Position numbers and translations under genes: made by a program
In this document: piece by piece, positions 1 to 7,005 of the stretch
Layout of the letters: each line of letters opens with the position of its first letter
How positions within the stretch are numbered: the first letter of the stretch is position 1
Notes under the pieces: model-generated
Told to the model about the DNA's origin: nothing
What the model saw: the letters and a program-made list of their open reading frames with translations, nothing else
Database searches by the model: none
Assembly: GCA_035942915.1 (NCBI GenBank)
Contig: DASZCR010000248.1
Span: forward strand, 1 to 17,060
Direction of reading: 5' to 3'
Origin: DASZCR01 sp035942915
Lineage (GTDB): Bacteria > Acidobacteriota > Blastocatellia > Pyrinomonadales > Pyrinomonadaceae
DNA length: 17,060 nucleotides

Positions 1-2112
1 GCTTTAGCACGCGCGTACGGTCTGGCCTGCGGCGCGCTCGTGCTCTTCTTGTCGTGTGCATCGGTTGCACGCGGACAGGAGACGCCGGCCGCACGCCCGC
101 CGCAACCGACCGCGCCCGCCCGACAGAGCGAGCCTGCGGCCGTTCCGCAGCAGCCGCAGCCGACATTTAAGTTCGCTCCCTTTCCCGCGCCGGGACAGGC
201 CACGCCGTTCTTCTGGCAGAATCCGGCTCCCGTCACCCCAGCCACGCCTGTCATCCGCAGCCAGCGCCCGACGCGCCCACGCGCGCCGCAGAGAGTCGTG
301 ACCGTGATTCACAGACTGAGCGGATGGAAACTGCTCAACCGTCTCGCGGCCGGAGGTCAGAGTGTCGTCAGCGTCGATGATTTGCCCGGCGCGTCTGATG
401 TCCACACGAACATCGTCGCGGGCTTCGTCTCTGAGGACGGGCGGACGGTGATGGCGCGTCTGCCGCAGGCAGAGGCCGAAGTGGAGACCACACCGGGCGC
501 GCCCTTCGGCCTCTTCGGCAACACGGAAGAGGTCGAGCCTGCCACGCCCGATATCACGCTCGTGCGCGGCGACGGCAAGAGCTTCAAGGCGAAGTTCGTC
601 GGCCTCGACGCGAGCACGGGGCTTTCGCTCCTCGAAGCTTTCGAGCCGATACTGCCGCCGCAGGCCGAGTTGAAGTTCAATTTGGAAGTCACTCCGGCGA
701 CGGTCGGACAATTGGTGCGGCTCTACGCGCCCGCGCCGGTCGCGCCGCGCGCCGTGCCGCCTTCGCCAAACGTGCGCGGCGCACCCGACGGCGACGAGGG
801 AGTTATCTACTTCGGGATGGGCACGGGCGAAGGTTATCTGACCGAAGTGAAACGCGCCGCTTCGGGGAAAACTTTTCAGATGTTGGCGAGCACCGCTTAC
901 CACTCGCCCGCGTGGACGGGCGCGGTCGTGACGAACGACGCGGGGGCGCTTGTCGGCATCGTCGCCGAAAGCAACGCGGCGCAGACGCGCATCGTTCCCT
1001 TCGAGGTTGTGCGCGGCGCGGCCGAACGCGTGCTGGCGCGCGGCGCAAGCGTGCCGCAGCCCTGGCTCGGCGTGCGCGGCGGCTCTGTTGCCGGGCGTCC
1101 GCTCGATTGGTTCGTCTCAAACGGTTGGGACAAACAGCGCGCACTGCCGTTGCTACAGGAAGGTCATGGCGTTCTGCTGACAAGTGTGTTACCCAACACG
1201 CCTGCGGCGCTCGGCGGGCTGCGTCCCGGCGACGTGATTACGAACGTCGGCGGAAAGGCCGTCAGCGGCGTCGAAGATTTCGGGCAGTTGTTGAGGGAAG
1301 CGGGCGTCGGCTCAAACGTCAACTTCAAAGTCCTGCGGCCGTTCGAGCCAACGCCCGTCGAAATTCTCGTGCGGCTCAGTGAGACGCAGAACGCCGTGCG
1401 TGCGACGGGCGAGGCAGAGTTGCGACAGGCCGAACAGGCTTTGAGCGCCGAACGCGCGAAATTCAACGAGGCGCGCGCCGCCGTCGATGAGTTGCGCGCG
1501 AAGATGGCAGCGATGGCGCGCGAGGCACGCGAGGCACGCGAGGCGCGTGCGCGCGCGCGTGCGCTGCGTACGGAAGCCGAATCGGGCGAGTACACCGAAC
1601 GTCTGGCCGTAGTCGAGCAACGCCTGCGCGAGGTTGAGACGCGCGAGGCGAATTTACAGAACGCCTACAGGGAAGCCGTCAGGCGGAGCGCGCGGGTCGA
1701 GGCGCAAGTCTTAGAGGCGGAGATGCGTCTGAGCGAAGCCTTCGGCCGCGTCGCGCCGACCAGAGGCGCGGCGCCGCAACCCGGCCGCGTGCGTCTCCCG
1801 ACCAAACCTTTGCTCGGTCATGGCCTCGAAACCATCGGCCTGACGCAGCGCAGTGCCGCACAGGTCGGCGCACGCAATGGTCTGCTCGTCGTCGCCGTGC
1901 GACCCGAAAGCCCTGCGGCGGCGGCGGGGCTGCGTCCGGGCGACGTGGTCGAGGCCATCAACGGCCAACTCCTCGACGCGCCCAACTGGGGCGCTCATCT
2001 GCATCTGCCGTCGGCGTCCGACCTCGCCCTCAGCGTCGTCCGCGAACGCAAGCGCATCACGCTCAAACTGCCGCGTCCCATCGTCCCACCCACACCCCGC
2101 GCCGTGCAGTAG
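1..2112 (+). CDS. Secreted HtrA-like pseudoprotease with two PDZ domains and a central coiled coil (5' partial)
   Basis: The frame is open to the window edge. A GTG exists at 40, but the codons before it (ALARAYGLACGA) continue the hydrophobic core of a signal peptide ending near VARGQE, so the true start is probably upstream. Numbering from the first codon in the window: a Pro-rich linker to about 100, a trypsin-like S1C fold at about 100-350, PDZ1 at about 354-460 (LGGLRPGDVI), an Ala/Arg/Glu-rich coiled coil at about 471-579, and PDZ2 at about 604-694 (AAGLRPGDVVEAING). HtrA landmarks are recognisable (VGLDASTGLSLL, TVGQLVRLYAP, GALVGIV), but the expected His, Asp and Ser positions are occupied by other residues; the GNSGGP region reads SPAWTGAVV. 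It is therefore probably a non-proteolytic periplasmic scaffold or binding protein. The PDZ calls are firm; the loss of catalysis is my alignment by eye. It ends just before an intrinsic terminator. Confidence 0.85.
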   Translation, partial: ALARAYGLACGALVLFLSCASVARGQETPAARPPQPTAPARQSEPAAVPQQPQPTFKFAPFPAPGQATPFFWQNPAPVTPATPVIRSQRPTRPRAPQRVVTVIHRLSGWKLLNRLAAGGQSVVSVDDLPGASDVHTNIVAGFVSEDGRTVMARLPQAEAEVETTPGAPFGLFGNTEEVEPATPDITLVRGDGKSFKAKFVGLDASTGLSLLEAFEPILPPQAELKFNLEVTPATVGQLVRLYAPAPVAPRAVPPSPNVRGAPDGDEGVIYFGMGTGEGYLTEVKRAASGKTFQMLASTAYHSPAWTGAVVTNDAGALVGIVAESNAAQTRIVPFEVVRGAAERVLARGASVPQPWLGVRGGSVAGRPLDWFVSNGWDKQRALPLLQEGHGVLLTSVLPNTPAALGGLRPGDVITNVGGKAVSGVEDFGQLLREAGVGSNVNFKVLRPFEPTPVEILVRLSETQNAVRATGEAELRQAEQALSAERAKFNEARAAVDELRAKMAAMAREAREAREARARARALRTEAESGEYTERLAVVEQRLREVETREANLQNAYREAVRRSARVEAQVLEAEMRLSEAFGRVAPTRGAAPQPGRVRLPTKPLLGHGLETIGLTQRSAAQVGARNGLLVVAVRPESPAAAAGLRPGDVVEAINGQLLDAPNWGAHLHLPSASDLALSVVRERKRITLKLPRPIVPPTPRAVQ
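1519..1545 (+). repeat. 9-bp tandem repeat (three units) in the coiled coil
   Basis: Three consecutive copies of cgcgaggca, the last ending in g, encode the peptide repeat REA. They run into an alternating gc stretch encoding RARARAL. The repeat lies in the coiled-coil linker between the PDZ domains, so it could change length by slippage without breaking the frame. Confidence 0.75.
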
Positions 2113-2124
2113 ACGCACGCGCCC

Positions 2125-2149
2125 GGCCGCTCACGTGCGGCCACTTTTT
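2125..2149 (+). terminator. Rho-independent terminator after the PDZ gene
   Basis: A perfect 6-bp GC stem, ggccgc (2125-2130) and gcggcc (2137-2142), with the 6-nt loop tcacgt, is followed two bases later by five T residues (2145-2149). It starts 12 nt after the PDZ gene stop and separates that gene from the ATP-grasp unit. Confidence 0.8.
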
Positions 2150-2150
2150 A

Positions 2151-2180
2151 CGGACAGTCCCGCGCCTTCTGTGCTAAGCT
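2151..2180 (+). promoter_or_regulatory. Candidate promoter for the ATP-grasp / PilZ / ybdK unit
   Basis: cggaca (2151-2156) is 4/6 to the -35 consensus. An 18-nt spacer follows, then taagct (2175-2180) preceded by TGc like an extended -10. A second -10-like box, taaaat, lies at 2205-2210 without a good -35. Either would give a short leader to the ATG at 2241. The position right after a terminator supports a promoter here, but the boxes themselves are weak. Confidence 0.3.
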
Positions 2181-2240
2181 AACGCCATCCAACCGTTCGT
2201 TGTCTAAAATTCGCACGCAAGGTTTGTCTTTCGGGGGCGC

Positions 2241-3596
2241 ATGCTGCACGAAGCCGTTGACCTTTACCACAGGTTGCTTGAAGAGGGCGACATCGCCGAA
2301 AGCTCTCGCCGGATACTCGACGAAGGGCTTGAGCGCTCCAAGCTCATCTTCGGCGGCCGACGCCTGGCTCCCTATCTGCGGCCGCACTTCGTCACCGAAA
2401 AAGATTGGGCGCGCGTGACGCGCATCTGCGAGACGGTCTGGGGCGCGATTCAGAAGGTGAAGGATGCGGCCGTCGAAAACTCGTCGATGGTTGACGAACT
2501 CGGACTCAACGAGACGGAGCGCGAGTTGGTGGCGATTAACCCCGGCTACAAGGCCGTCTCGCCGACCGCCCGGCTCGACAGCTTCCTCATCGAAGACGAC
2601 TACAGCTTCGTCGAACTCAACGGCGAAAGCCCGGCCGGTATCGCCTATGCCGACGCCGCCTATAACATCTTCTCTTCGCTCCCCGTGATGCAGCGCTTCG
2701 CGGAGTCTTTCCACGTCCGCCCGCTCTACGGCCGACAACTGATGTTGGAGACGCTGCTCGGAGCCTACGCAGAGTTCCTCGGCCGACGGCCGGAGAGGAC
2801 GCCTCACATCGCCATCGTCGATTTCAAGGGGCTGCCGACGCAGAAAGAGTTCGAGCTCTTCAAAGAGTACTTCGATAGTCAGGGCTATCCTTCGGTCGTC
2901 AGCGCGCCGGAGGAGTTGGACTATTCCGGCGGACGCCTCCGCGCAGGGTCGTTCGAGATAGACATCGTCTACAAACGCGTCCTCGTCAACGAATATCTCC
3001 CGGTCATCAAAGACAGCCCGGCGTTGCTCAACGCTTACCGCGACCGCGCCATCTGCATGGTCAACAGCTTCCAGTCGAAGCTGATACACAAGAAGGCGCT
3101 CTTCGCCATCCTCACAGACGAACGCTACACGCGCCTCTTCACGAGCGAAGAACGCACGGCCATCGACGCGCATATCCCCTGGACGCGCCGCGTGCGCCCC
3201 GGTCGCACCTCCCGTCAGGGCGAGCAGATAGACCTCCTCGAATACGTCGCCGAACACCGCGACCGGCTCGTCCTCAAACCCAACGACGATTACGGCGGAC
3301 ACGGCATCTACATCGGTTGGAACAACGACGACATCGCATGGGGCGAGGCTCTGCGCGCGGCGCTGGCCGACGGCGACTATCTCGTGCAGGAGCGCGTCCG
3401 CACGGCGCGCGAGCCTTTTCCGGCCTTGCAGGACGACGGCTCGGTCGTCTTCGCAGAGCAACTCGTTGACCTCGACCCGCTGCTCTTCAACGGCAAGGTC
3501 GGCTCGGCCTTCACGCGTCTGTCGTTCACCGAACTCGCCAACGTCTCTTCGGGCGGCGGCATGGTTCCGACTTTCATTATCGACCGCAAAAGTTAG
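2241..3596 (+). CDS. Circularly permuted ATP-grasp ligase (CP type 2-like)
   Basis: The 451-residue cytosolic protein resembles circularly permuted ATP-grasp ligases, which activate a carboxylate with ATP and join it to an amine. The N-terminal half has the metal/phosphate-binding style segment ELNGESPAG (125-133). A Rossmann-like middle starts near IAIVDFKG (190-197). The C-terminal half carries the nucleotide-binding stretch LVLKPNDDYGGHGIYIG (343-359), a QE pair (383-384) and a final Arg plus Ser/Gly motif, NVSSGGG (434-440). This permuted order, with the Gly-rich lysine loop near the C-terminus, is typical of the family. The ATG at 2241 is the first in frame and gives family-like length; the upstream Shine-Dalgarno is weak (gggggc). 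It heads a three-gene unit, with PilZ starting 11 nt after its stop. The substrate is unknown; pairing with YbdK suggests a peptide or gamma-glutamyl-type product. Confidence 0.85.
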   Translation: MLHEAVDLYHRLLEEGDIAESSRRILDEGLERSKLIFGGRRLAPYLRPHFVTEKDWARVTRICETVWGAIQKVKDAAVENSSMVDELGLNETERELVAINPGYKAVSPTARLDSFLIEDDYSFVELNGESPAGIAYADAAYNIFSSLPVMQRFAESFHVRPLYGRQLMLETLLGAYAEFLGRRPERTPHIAIVDFKGLPTQKEFELFKEYFDSQGYPSVVSAPEELDYSGGRLRAGSFEIDIVYKRVLVNEYLPVIKDSPALLNAYRDRAICMVNSFQSKLIHKKALFAILTDERYTRLFTSEERTAIDAHIPWTRRVRPGRTSRQGEQIDLLEYVAEHRDRLVLKPNDDYGGHGIYIGWNNDDIAWGEALRAALADGDYLVQERVRTAREPFPALQDDGSVVFAEQLVDLDPLLFNGKVGSAFTRLSFTELANVSSGGGMVPTFIIDRKS

Positions 3597-3607
3597 AGGC
3601 TACGGCA

Positions 3608-3946
3608 ATGACGGACGAACGCGAGCAGGATGCGGAGAGGCGAAGCGAGGAGAGACGACGGCACGACCGCTCGCGTCTCATCGTTGATGTGTTCTTCGAC
3701 GGCGCGGACATGACGGGCGTCGCCAGCACGAAGGATATCAGTCCCGGCGGCCTCTACATGAACACGAAGGACGAACTACCCGAAGGCGCGCTGCTCACGC
3801 TGCGTATCCCCTTCGAGGAAGGCGACGCGGTCGTCAATGCCGAGGTCGTCTACAGCAATCCGGGGCGCGGCGTCGGCGTGCGCTTTCACGGTCTCTCGGA
3901 GGCCGACCGCGCACGCATGCAGCGCGCCCTCGCAGAAGACTCTTGA
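3608..3946 (+). CDS. PilZ domain protein (predicted c-di-GMP receptor)
   Basis: A single-domain protein of 112 residues. Both halves of the c-di-GMP signature are visible: RxxxR at R17-R21 (RRHDR) and DxSxxG at 43-48 (DISPGG). They are followed by the usual beta-barrel strands with GALLTLRIPF and GVGVRFHGL. The N-terminus is strongly charged and there is no signal peptide or membrane segment. The layout resembles the small PilZ paralogs of myxobacteria and acidobacteria. The Shine-Dalgarno agagg (3595-3599), at about 8 nt spacing, supports the ATG at 3608. It lies between two ATP-dependent ligase genes, so a role in sensing c-di-GMP for that pathway is an attractive inference; these small PilZ proteins can also act on unrelated partners in trans. 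Confidence 0.85.
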   Translation: MTDEREQDAERRSEERRRHDRSRLIVDVFFDGADMTGVASTKDISPGGLYMNTKDELPEGALLTLRIPFEEGDAVVNAEVVYSNPGRGVGVRFHGLSEADRARMQRALAEDS

Positions 3947-3952
3947 GGCGGC

Positions 3953-3956
3953 GGAG
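3953..3956 (+). promoter_or_regulatory. Shine-Dalgarno deciding the ybdK start
   Basis: ggag lies 6 nt before the ATG at 3963. It selects this start over in-frame ATGs from 3837 on, which would overlap the PilZ gene and add sequence unlike the family. Confidence 0.65.
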
Positions 3957-3962
3957 ACGCTT

Positions 3963-5096
3963 ATGTTTGAACAGTACACACTGGGCATCGAAGAGGAGTT
4001 TCAGATAGTTGACCCGCAGACGCGCGAGTTGCGTTCGCACGTCTCGGAGATTCTCGAAGAGGGCACGATGTTGCTCGGCGAGCAGGTCAAGCCTGAGATG
4101 ATTCAGTCGATGATTGAAGTCGGCACGGGCATCTGCCGCAACATTCAGGAAGCGCGCACAGACATCACCAATCTGCGCGCCATCATCTCTTCGCTGGCGC
4201 GCAAGAAGGGGCTTGCCATCGTCGCCGCCTCGACGCATCCCATCTCACATTGGTCTGCGCAGGAGATTTTCGACGACAAGCGATACGCGCTCCTCGTCGA
4301 AGAGTTGCAGATGGTCGCACGCTCGCTGCTCATCTTCGGCCTCCACGTCCACGTCGGCGTCGCCGACCCGGAGCGGCGCATCCACATCATGAACGCCGCG
4401 CGCTACTTCCTCCCGCACGTGCTGGCGCTGACGACCTCATCGCCCTTCTGGCTCGGCATCAACACCGGCCTCAAGTCGTACCGCTCGGAGGTCTTCAAGA
4501 AGTTCCCGCGCACAGACATCCCAGACCACTTCGACTCTTACAGCTCCTTTCAACGCTACATCGACCTGCTCGTCAAGACCGGCTGCATCGACGACGGCAA
4601 GAAAATCTGGTGGGACGTGCGCCCGCATCCATACTTCCCGACGCTCGAATTTCGCATCTGCGACATCCCGACGCGCGTCGATGACACCATTGCTATCTGC
4701 GCGCTCTTTCAGGCCATCGTCTGCAAACTCGACCGCCTCATCGACAAGAATCTCGGCTTCCGCCTCTATCGCAAGATGCTCCTACAGGAGAACAAGTGGC
4801 GCGCCGTCCGCTACGGCCTCGAAGGCAAACTCATCGACTTCGGCAAGCAGAAGGAAGTGCCCGTGCGCGACCTGATACTTGAGTTGCTCGAATTCGTCGA
4901 TGACGTGCTCGACGACCTCGACTCGCGCAAAGAGGTCGAACACATCCACACGATTCTCGCGCGCGGCACGTCGGCCGACGAACAACTTCAGGTCTATCGC
5001 GAAACCGGCAGCCTGCACGCCGTCGTCGACCGTCTCATCGAAAGAACGATGGAGAACGTGCCGCACGAGGTCAACATGCGAGTGCCCGCGCGCTGA
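3963..5096 (+). CDS. ybdK: YbdK-like carboxylate-amine ligase (GCS2 family)
   Basis: 377 residues, the usual length for YbdK-type members of the glutamate-cysteine ligase 2 family. E. coli YbdK has weak gamma-glutamyl-cysteine ligase activity; the physiological substrate of most members is unknown. Visible motifs include the N-terminal acidic GIEEEFQIVD (8-17), MIEVGTG (50-56), ASTHP (89-93), GLHVHVGV (126-133), SSPFW (159-163), TGLKSYR (168-174), and WWDVRPHP with LEFRICD (216-234), which supply metal and ATP ligands in this fold. The start follows a good Shine-Dalgarno, 16 nt after the PilZ stop, so it belongs to the ATP-grasp / PilZ unit. It converges on modC with only 7 nt between stops and no visible terminator. 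The family call is strong; the reaction here is inferred. Confidence 0.9.
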   Translation: MFEQYTLGIEEEFQIVDPQTRELRSHVSEILEEGTMLLGEQVKPEMIQSMIEVGTGICRNIQEARTDITNLRAIISSLARKKGLAIVAASTHPISHWSAQEIFDDKRYALLVEELQMVARSLLIFGLHVHVGVADPERRIHIMNAARYFLPHVLALTTSSPFWLGINTGLKSYRSEVFKKFPRTDIPDHFDSYSSFQRYIDLLVKTGCIDDGKKIWWDVRPHPYFPTLEFRICDIPTRVDDTIAICALFQAIVCKLDRLIDKNLGFRLYRKMLLQENKWRAVRYGLEGKLIDFGKQKEVPVRDLILELLEFVDDVLDDLDSRKEVEHIHTILARGTSADEQLQVYRETGSLHAVVDRLIERTMENVPHEVNMRVPAR

Positions 5097-5103
5097 CCGC
5101 GCG

Positions 5104-6213
5104 TCAGTCTTCCGCATCCAGCACGCGGCAGGAATAGGTCTTGAAGGCGAGCCAGACCGGACGCCCGACCGTCAATCCGAGCTCTTCGACCGAGCGCCTC
5201 GTAACGCTCGACACCCACTCGACGCCGCCGCAATGCGCGCGTACCAGCGTTTGACCGCCGCGCTCCTCTATCCCCGCAATCGTTCCCGCGAGCACGTTGC
5301 GCGCCGACAGCCCGCGCGGCTCATCCGTCGCCAGCATGATGTCGCCCGACCGCACGGCGACCGTCAGACGGGCGTCCGCGCCGACGCGCGCGCGCGGAAC
5401 TTCAATCCGGCACACGCCTTCGACACCCGATAGCTCGACCGTCATCGTCGCATCGTCTTCGCCTTGAGCGTCGCCTTCCTGCACGACACGCCCCTCGAAG
5501 ATGTTTTCGACGCCGGTCAGACGCGCCACACTCGCGCGCACGGGCGCATCAAAGACCGCTTCCGGCTCGCCTTCGGCGACCACACGCCCGCGCTCAAGGA
5601 CGACGGCGCGCTCGCCGAGCGCAGACGCCTCCTCGCGGCTGTGCGTAACGTAGACGACCGGCAGACGCAACTCGCGGTTGAGTCGTTTGAGGTCTGCGAT
5701 GATGCCGAGTTTCGTCTCCTCGTCGAGCGCCGAGAGAGGTTCGTCGAGCAGCAAGAGACGCGGGGCAGAGGCGAGCGCGCGTGCGAGCGCGACGCGTTGA
5801 GCTTCGCCGCCTGAGATGTGGCGCGGCAGGCGCGCGGCGATGTGCCGGACGCGGAAGTTGGCGAGCAGTTCCAGCGCACGCGCGCGTCGCTCCTCGCGCG
5901 TTGCAAACTCGGTCATGCCGAACTCGACATTGGCTTGCGCCGAGAGATGCGGAAAGAGCGCGAGGTTCTGGAAGACGTAGCCGACGCGCCGCTGGCGTAT
6001 CGGAAGGTTTACGCCGCTTGCGGAATCGTAGAGCACGCGTTCGCCGATGCTGATGCGTCCGGCGTCGGGTTGGAAGAGTCCGGCGATGGCTTTGAGCGTC
6101 GTCGTTTTGCCTGAGCCGGATGCGCCGAAGATGATGGTGACGCCGGGCGGGGCGTTAAATTCCACGTCGAGCGCGAAGTCTTCAAACTGTTTCTGGACTT
6201 TGACGGAGAGCAT
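5104..6213 (-). CDS. modC: Molybdate ABC transporter ATP-binding protein ModC
   Basis: The 369-residue ATPase powers molybdate uptake. In order it shows Walker A GASGSGKT (30-37), a Q-loop glutamine (FQN, 81-83), the signature ISGGEAQR (133-140), Walker B LLLLDE (153-158) and the H-loop histidine H191 (VTHS). A C-terminal Mop/TOBE-like domain (about 303-365, LSARNVLAGTI) is the hallmark that separates ModC from other importer ATPases. The ATG at 6213 is chosen because homology begins there and it lies 2 nt after the modB stop. Codons upstream in this frame continue open but antisense to nothing meaningful and lie inside modB. It would act at the inner face of the membrane with ModB. Tungstate as an alternative substrate cannot be excluded. 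Confidence 0.92.
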   Translation of the reverse strand: MLSVKVQKQFEDFALDVEFNAPPGVTIIFGASGSGKTTTLKAIAGLFQPDAGRISIGERVLYDSASGVNLPIRQRRVGYVFQNLALFPHLSAQANVEFGMTEFATREERRARALELLANFRVRHIAARLPRHISGGEAQRVALARALASAPRLLLLDEPLSALDEETKLGIIADLKRLNRELRLPVVYVTHSREEASALGERAVVLERGRVVAEGEPEAVFDAPVRASVARLTGVENIFEGRVVQEGDAQGEDDATMTVELSGVEGVCRIEVPRARVGADARLTVAVRSGDIMLATDEPRGLSARNVLAGTIAGIEERGGQTLVRAHCGGVEWVSSVTRRSVEELGLTVGRPVWLAFKTYSCRVLDAED

Positions 6214-6215
6214 CT

Positions 6216-6902
6216 TCAGGGCGCGTCCAGACGCGTGCGCGCGCCTTTGAGCGTCAGCAGGTTGGTGGCGTAGAGCAAGGCGAAGGCGAGCGCCGAGAGG
6301 ACGAGCACGAGCACGATGGCGAGCCGGTCGTCTCCCCTCTGCACGGCGTCGTAGATGGCGACGGCGGCGGTCTGCGTCCGTCCGGGGATGTTGCCCGCAA
6401 CCATCAGCGTCGCGCCAAAGTCGCCGAGCGCGCGTGCGAACGCGAGCGTCACACCGGCCAGCAGTCCACGCCTCGCAAGCGGCAGCGTCACGCGTCTGAA
6501 GACTTCCCACTCGGACTTGCCGAGCGTCCGTGCTGCGTCTTCGAGGTCGGGTTCGACGCCGCCGATGGCCGCACGCGCCGTTTTGACCATCAACGGCAAA
6601 GCCCCTGCGGCAGCGGCCACGACCGCCCCGCGCCACGTGAAGACCAGAGGCGCGCCCGTCAGCCATTCGAGGAAACGCCCGACCGGACTCGCGCGGCCGA
6701 GCAGCACGAGCAGGTAATAGCCGAGCACTGTGGGCGGCAGGACGAGCGGCAGCGTCAACAACGCGTCGAGAGCCTCGCGCCCGAAGAAGCGTTTGCGCGC
6801 AAGCACCCAACCGCAGGCGATGCCGACGAGCGCGACGAACGCGGTCGAGAGCAGAGCGACGCGCAACGACAGCAGCAGAGGGAACCAATCTATCTCTCTC
6901 AT
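6216..6902 (-). CDS. modB: Molybdate ABC transporter permease ModB
   Basis: 228 residues, typical ModB length, with about five or six hydrophobic segments. The cytoplasmic EAA coupling motif is clear at about 121-150 (EDAARTLGKSEWEVFRR, ending TLPLARRGLLAG). LPLVLPPTVLGYYLL (51-65) and ARALGDFGATLMVAG (156-170) are characteristic of the molybdate permease branch. The frame stays open to an ATG at 6938 and a TTG at 6941, but MREIDWFPLL from 6902 matches the usual ModB N-terminus; no clear Shine-Dalgarno precedes it. It is the first gene of modBC and is separated by about 100 nt from the divergent modA. Confidence 0.9.
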   Translation of the reverse strand: MREIDWFPLLLSLRVALLSTAFVALVGIACGWVLARKRFFGREALDALLTLPLVLPPTVLGYYLLVLLGRASPVGRFLEWLTGAPLVFTWRGAVVAAAAGALPLMVKTARAAIGGVEPDLEDAARTLGKSEWEVFRRVTLPLARRGLLAGVTLAFARALGDFGATLMVAGNIPGRTQTAAVAIYDAVQRGDDRLAIVLVLVLSALAFALLYATNLLTLKGARTRLDAP

Positions 6903-6911
6903 CAATCGTCG

Positions 6912-6941
6912 AAGATAACACCGCACATTCGGCCGCATCAA
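6912..6941 (-). promoter_or_regulatory. Candidate modBC promoter
   Basis: On the - strand, ttgatg (+ strand 6936-6941) and tatctt (+ strand 6912-6917) are separated by 18 nt. The -10 carries an extended TGt. The predicted transcription start is about 7 nt past the -10, near 6905, only 2-3 nt before the modB ATG at 6902. Each box matches the consensus at 4 of 6 positions. Confidence 0.4.
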
Positions 6942-6991
6942 ACGCCGCTAGACGCGTGCGCGCGCAGGTCGTGCCGCCGCAAACACTCCTG

Positions 6992-6997
6992 TAAAAT
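6992..6997 (+). promoter_or_regulatory. Candidate -10 element for modA
   Basis: taaaat is preceded by tg in an otherwise GC-rich region, about 9 nt before the ATG at 7006. No convincing -35 is visible. If used, the transcript would begin at or next to the start codon, or translation would begin at the later ATG at 7060. Confidence 0.3.
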
Positions 6998-7005
6998 TCA
7001 TTTGC

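Noticed and set aside
40..42. GTG at 40 as the true start of the PDZ protein
   Set aside because: It would cut into the hydrophobic signal-peptide core that already runs in frame from the window edge, and no Shine-Dalgarno precedes it.
2148..3461. - strand open frame (437 codons) opposite the ATP-grasp gene
   Set aside because: It lies over a gene with conserved ATP-grasp motifs and would read through the terminator region; its translation is low-complexity Asp/Arg/Val.
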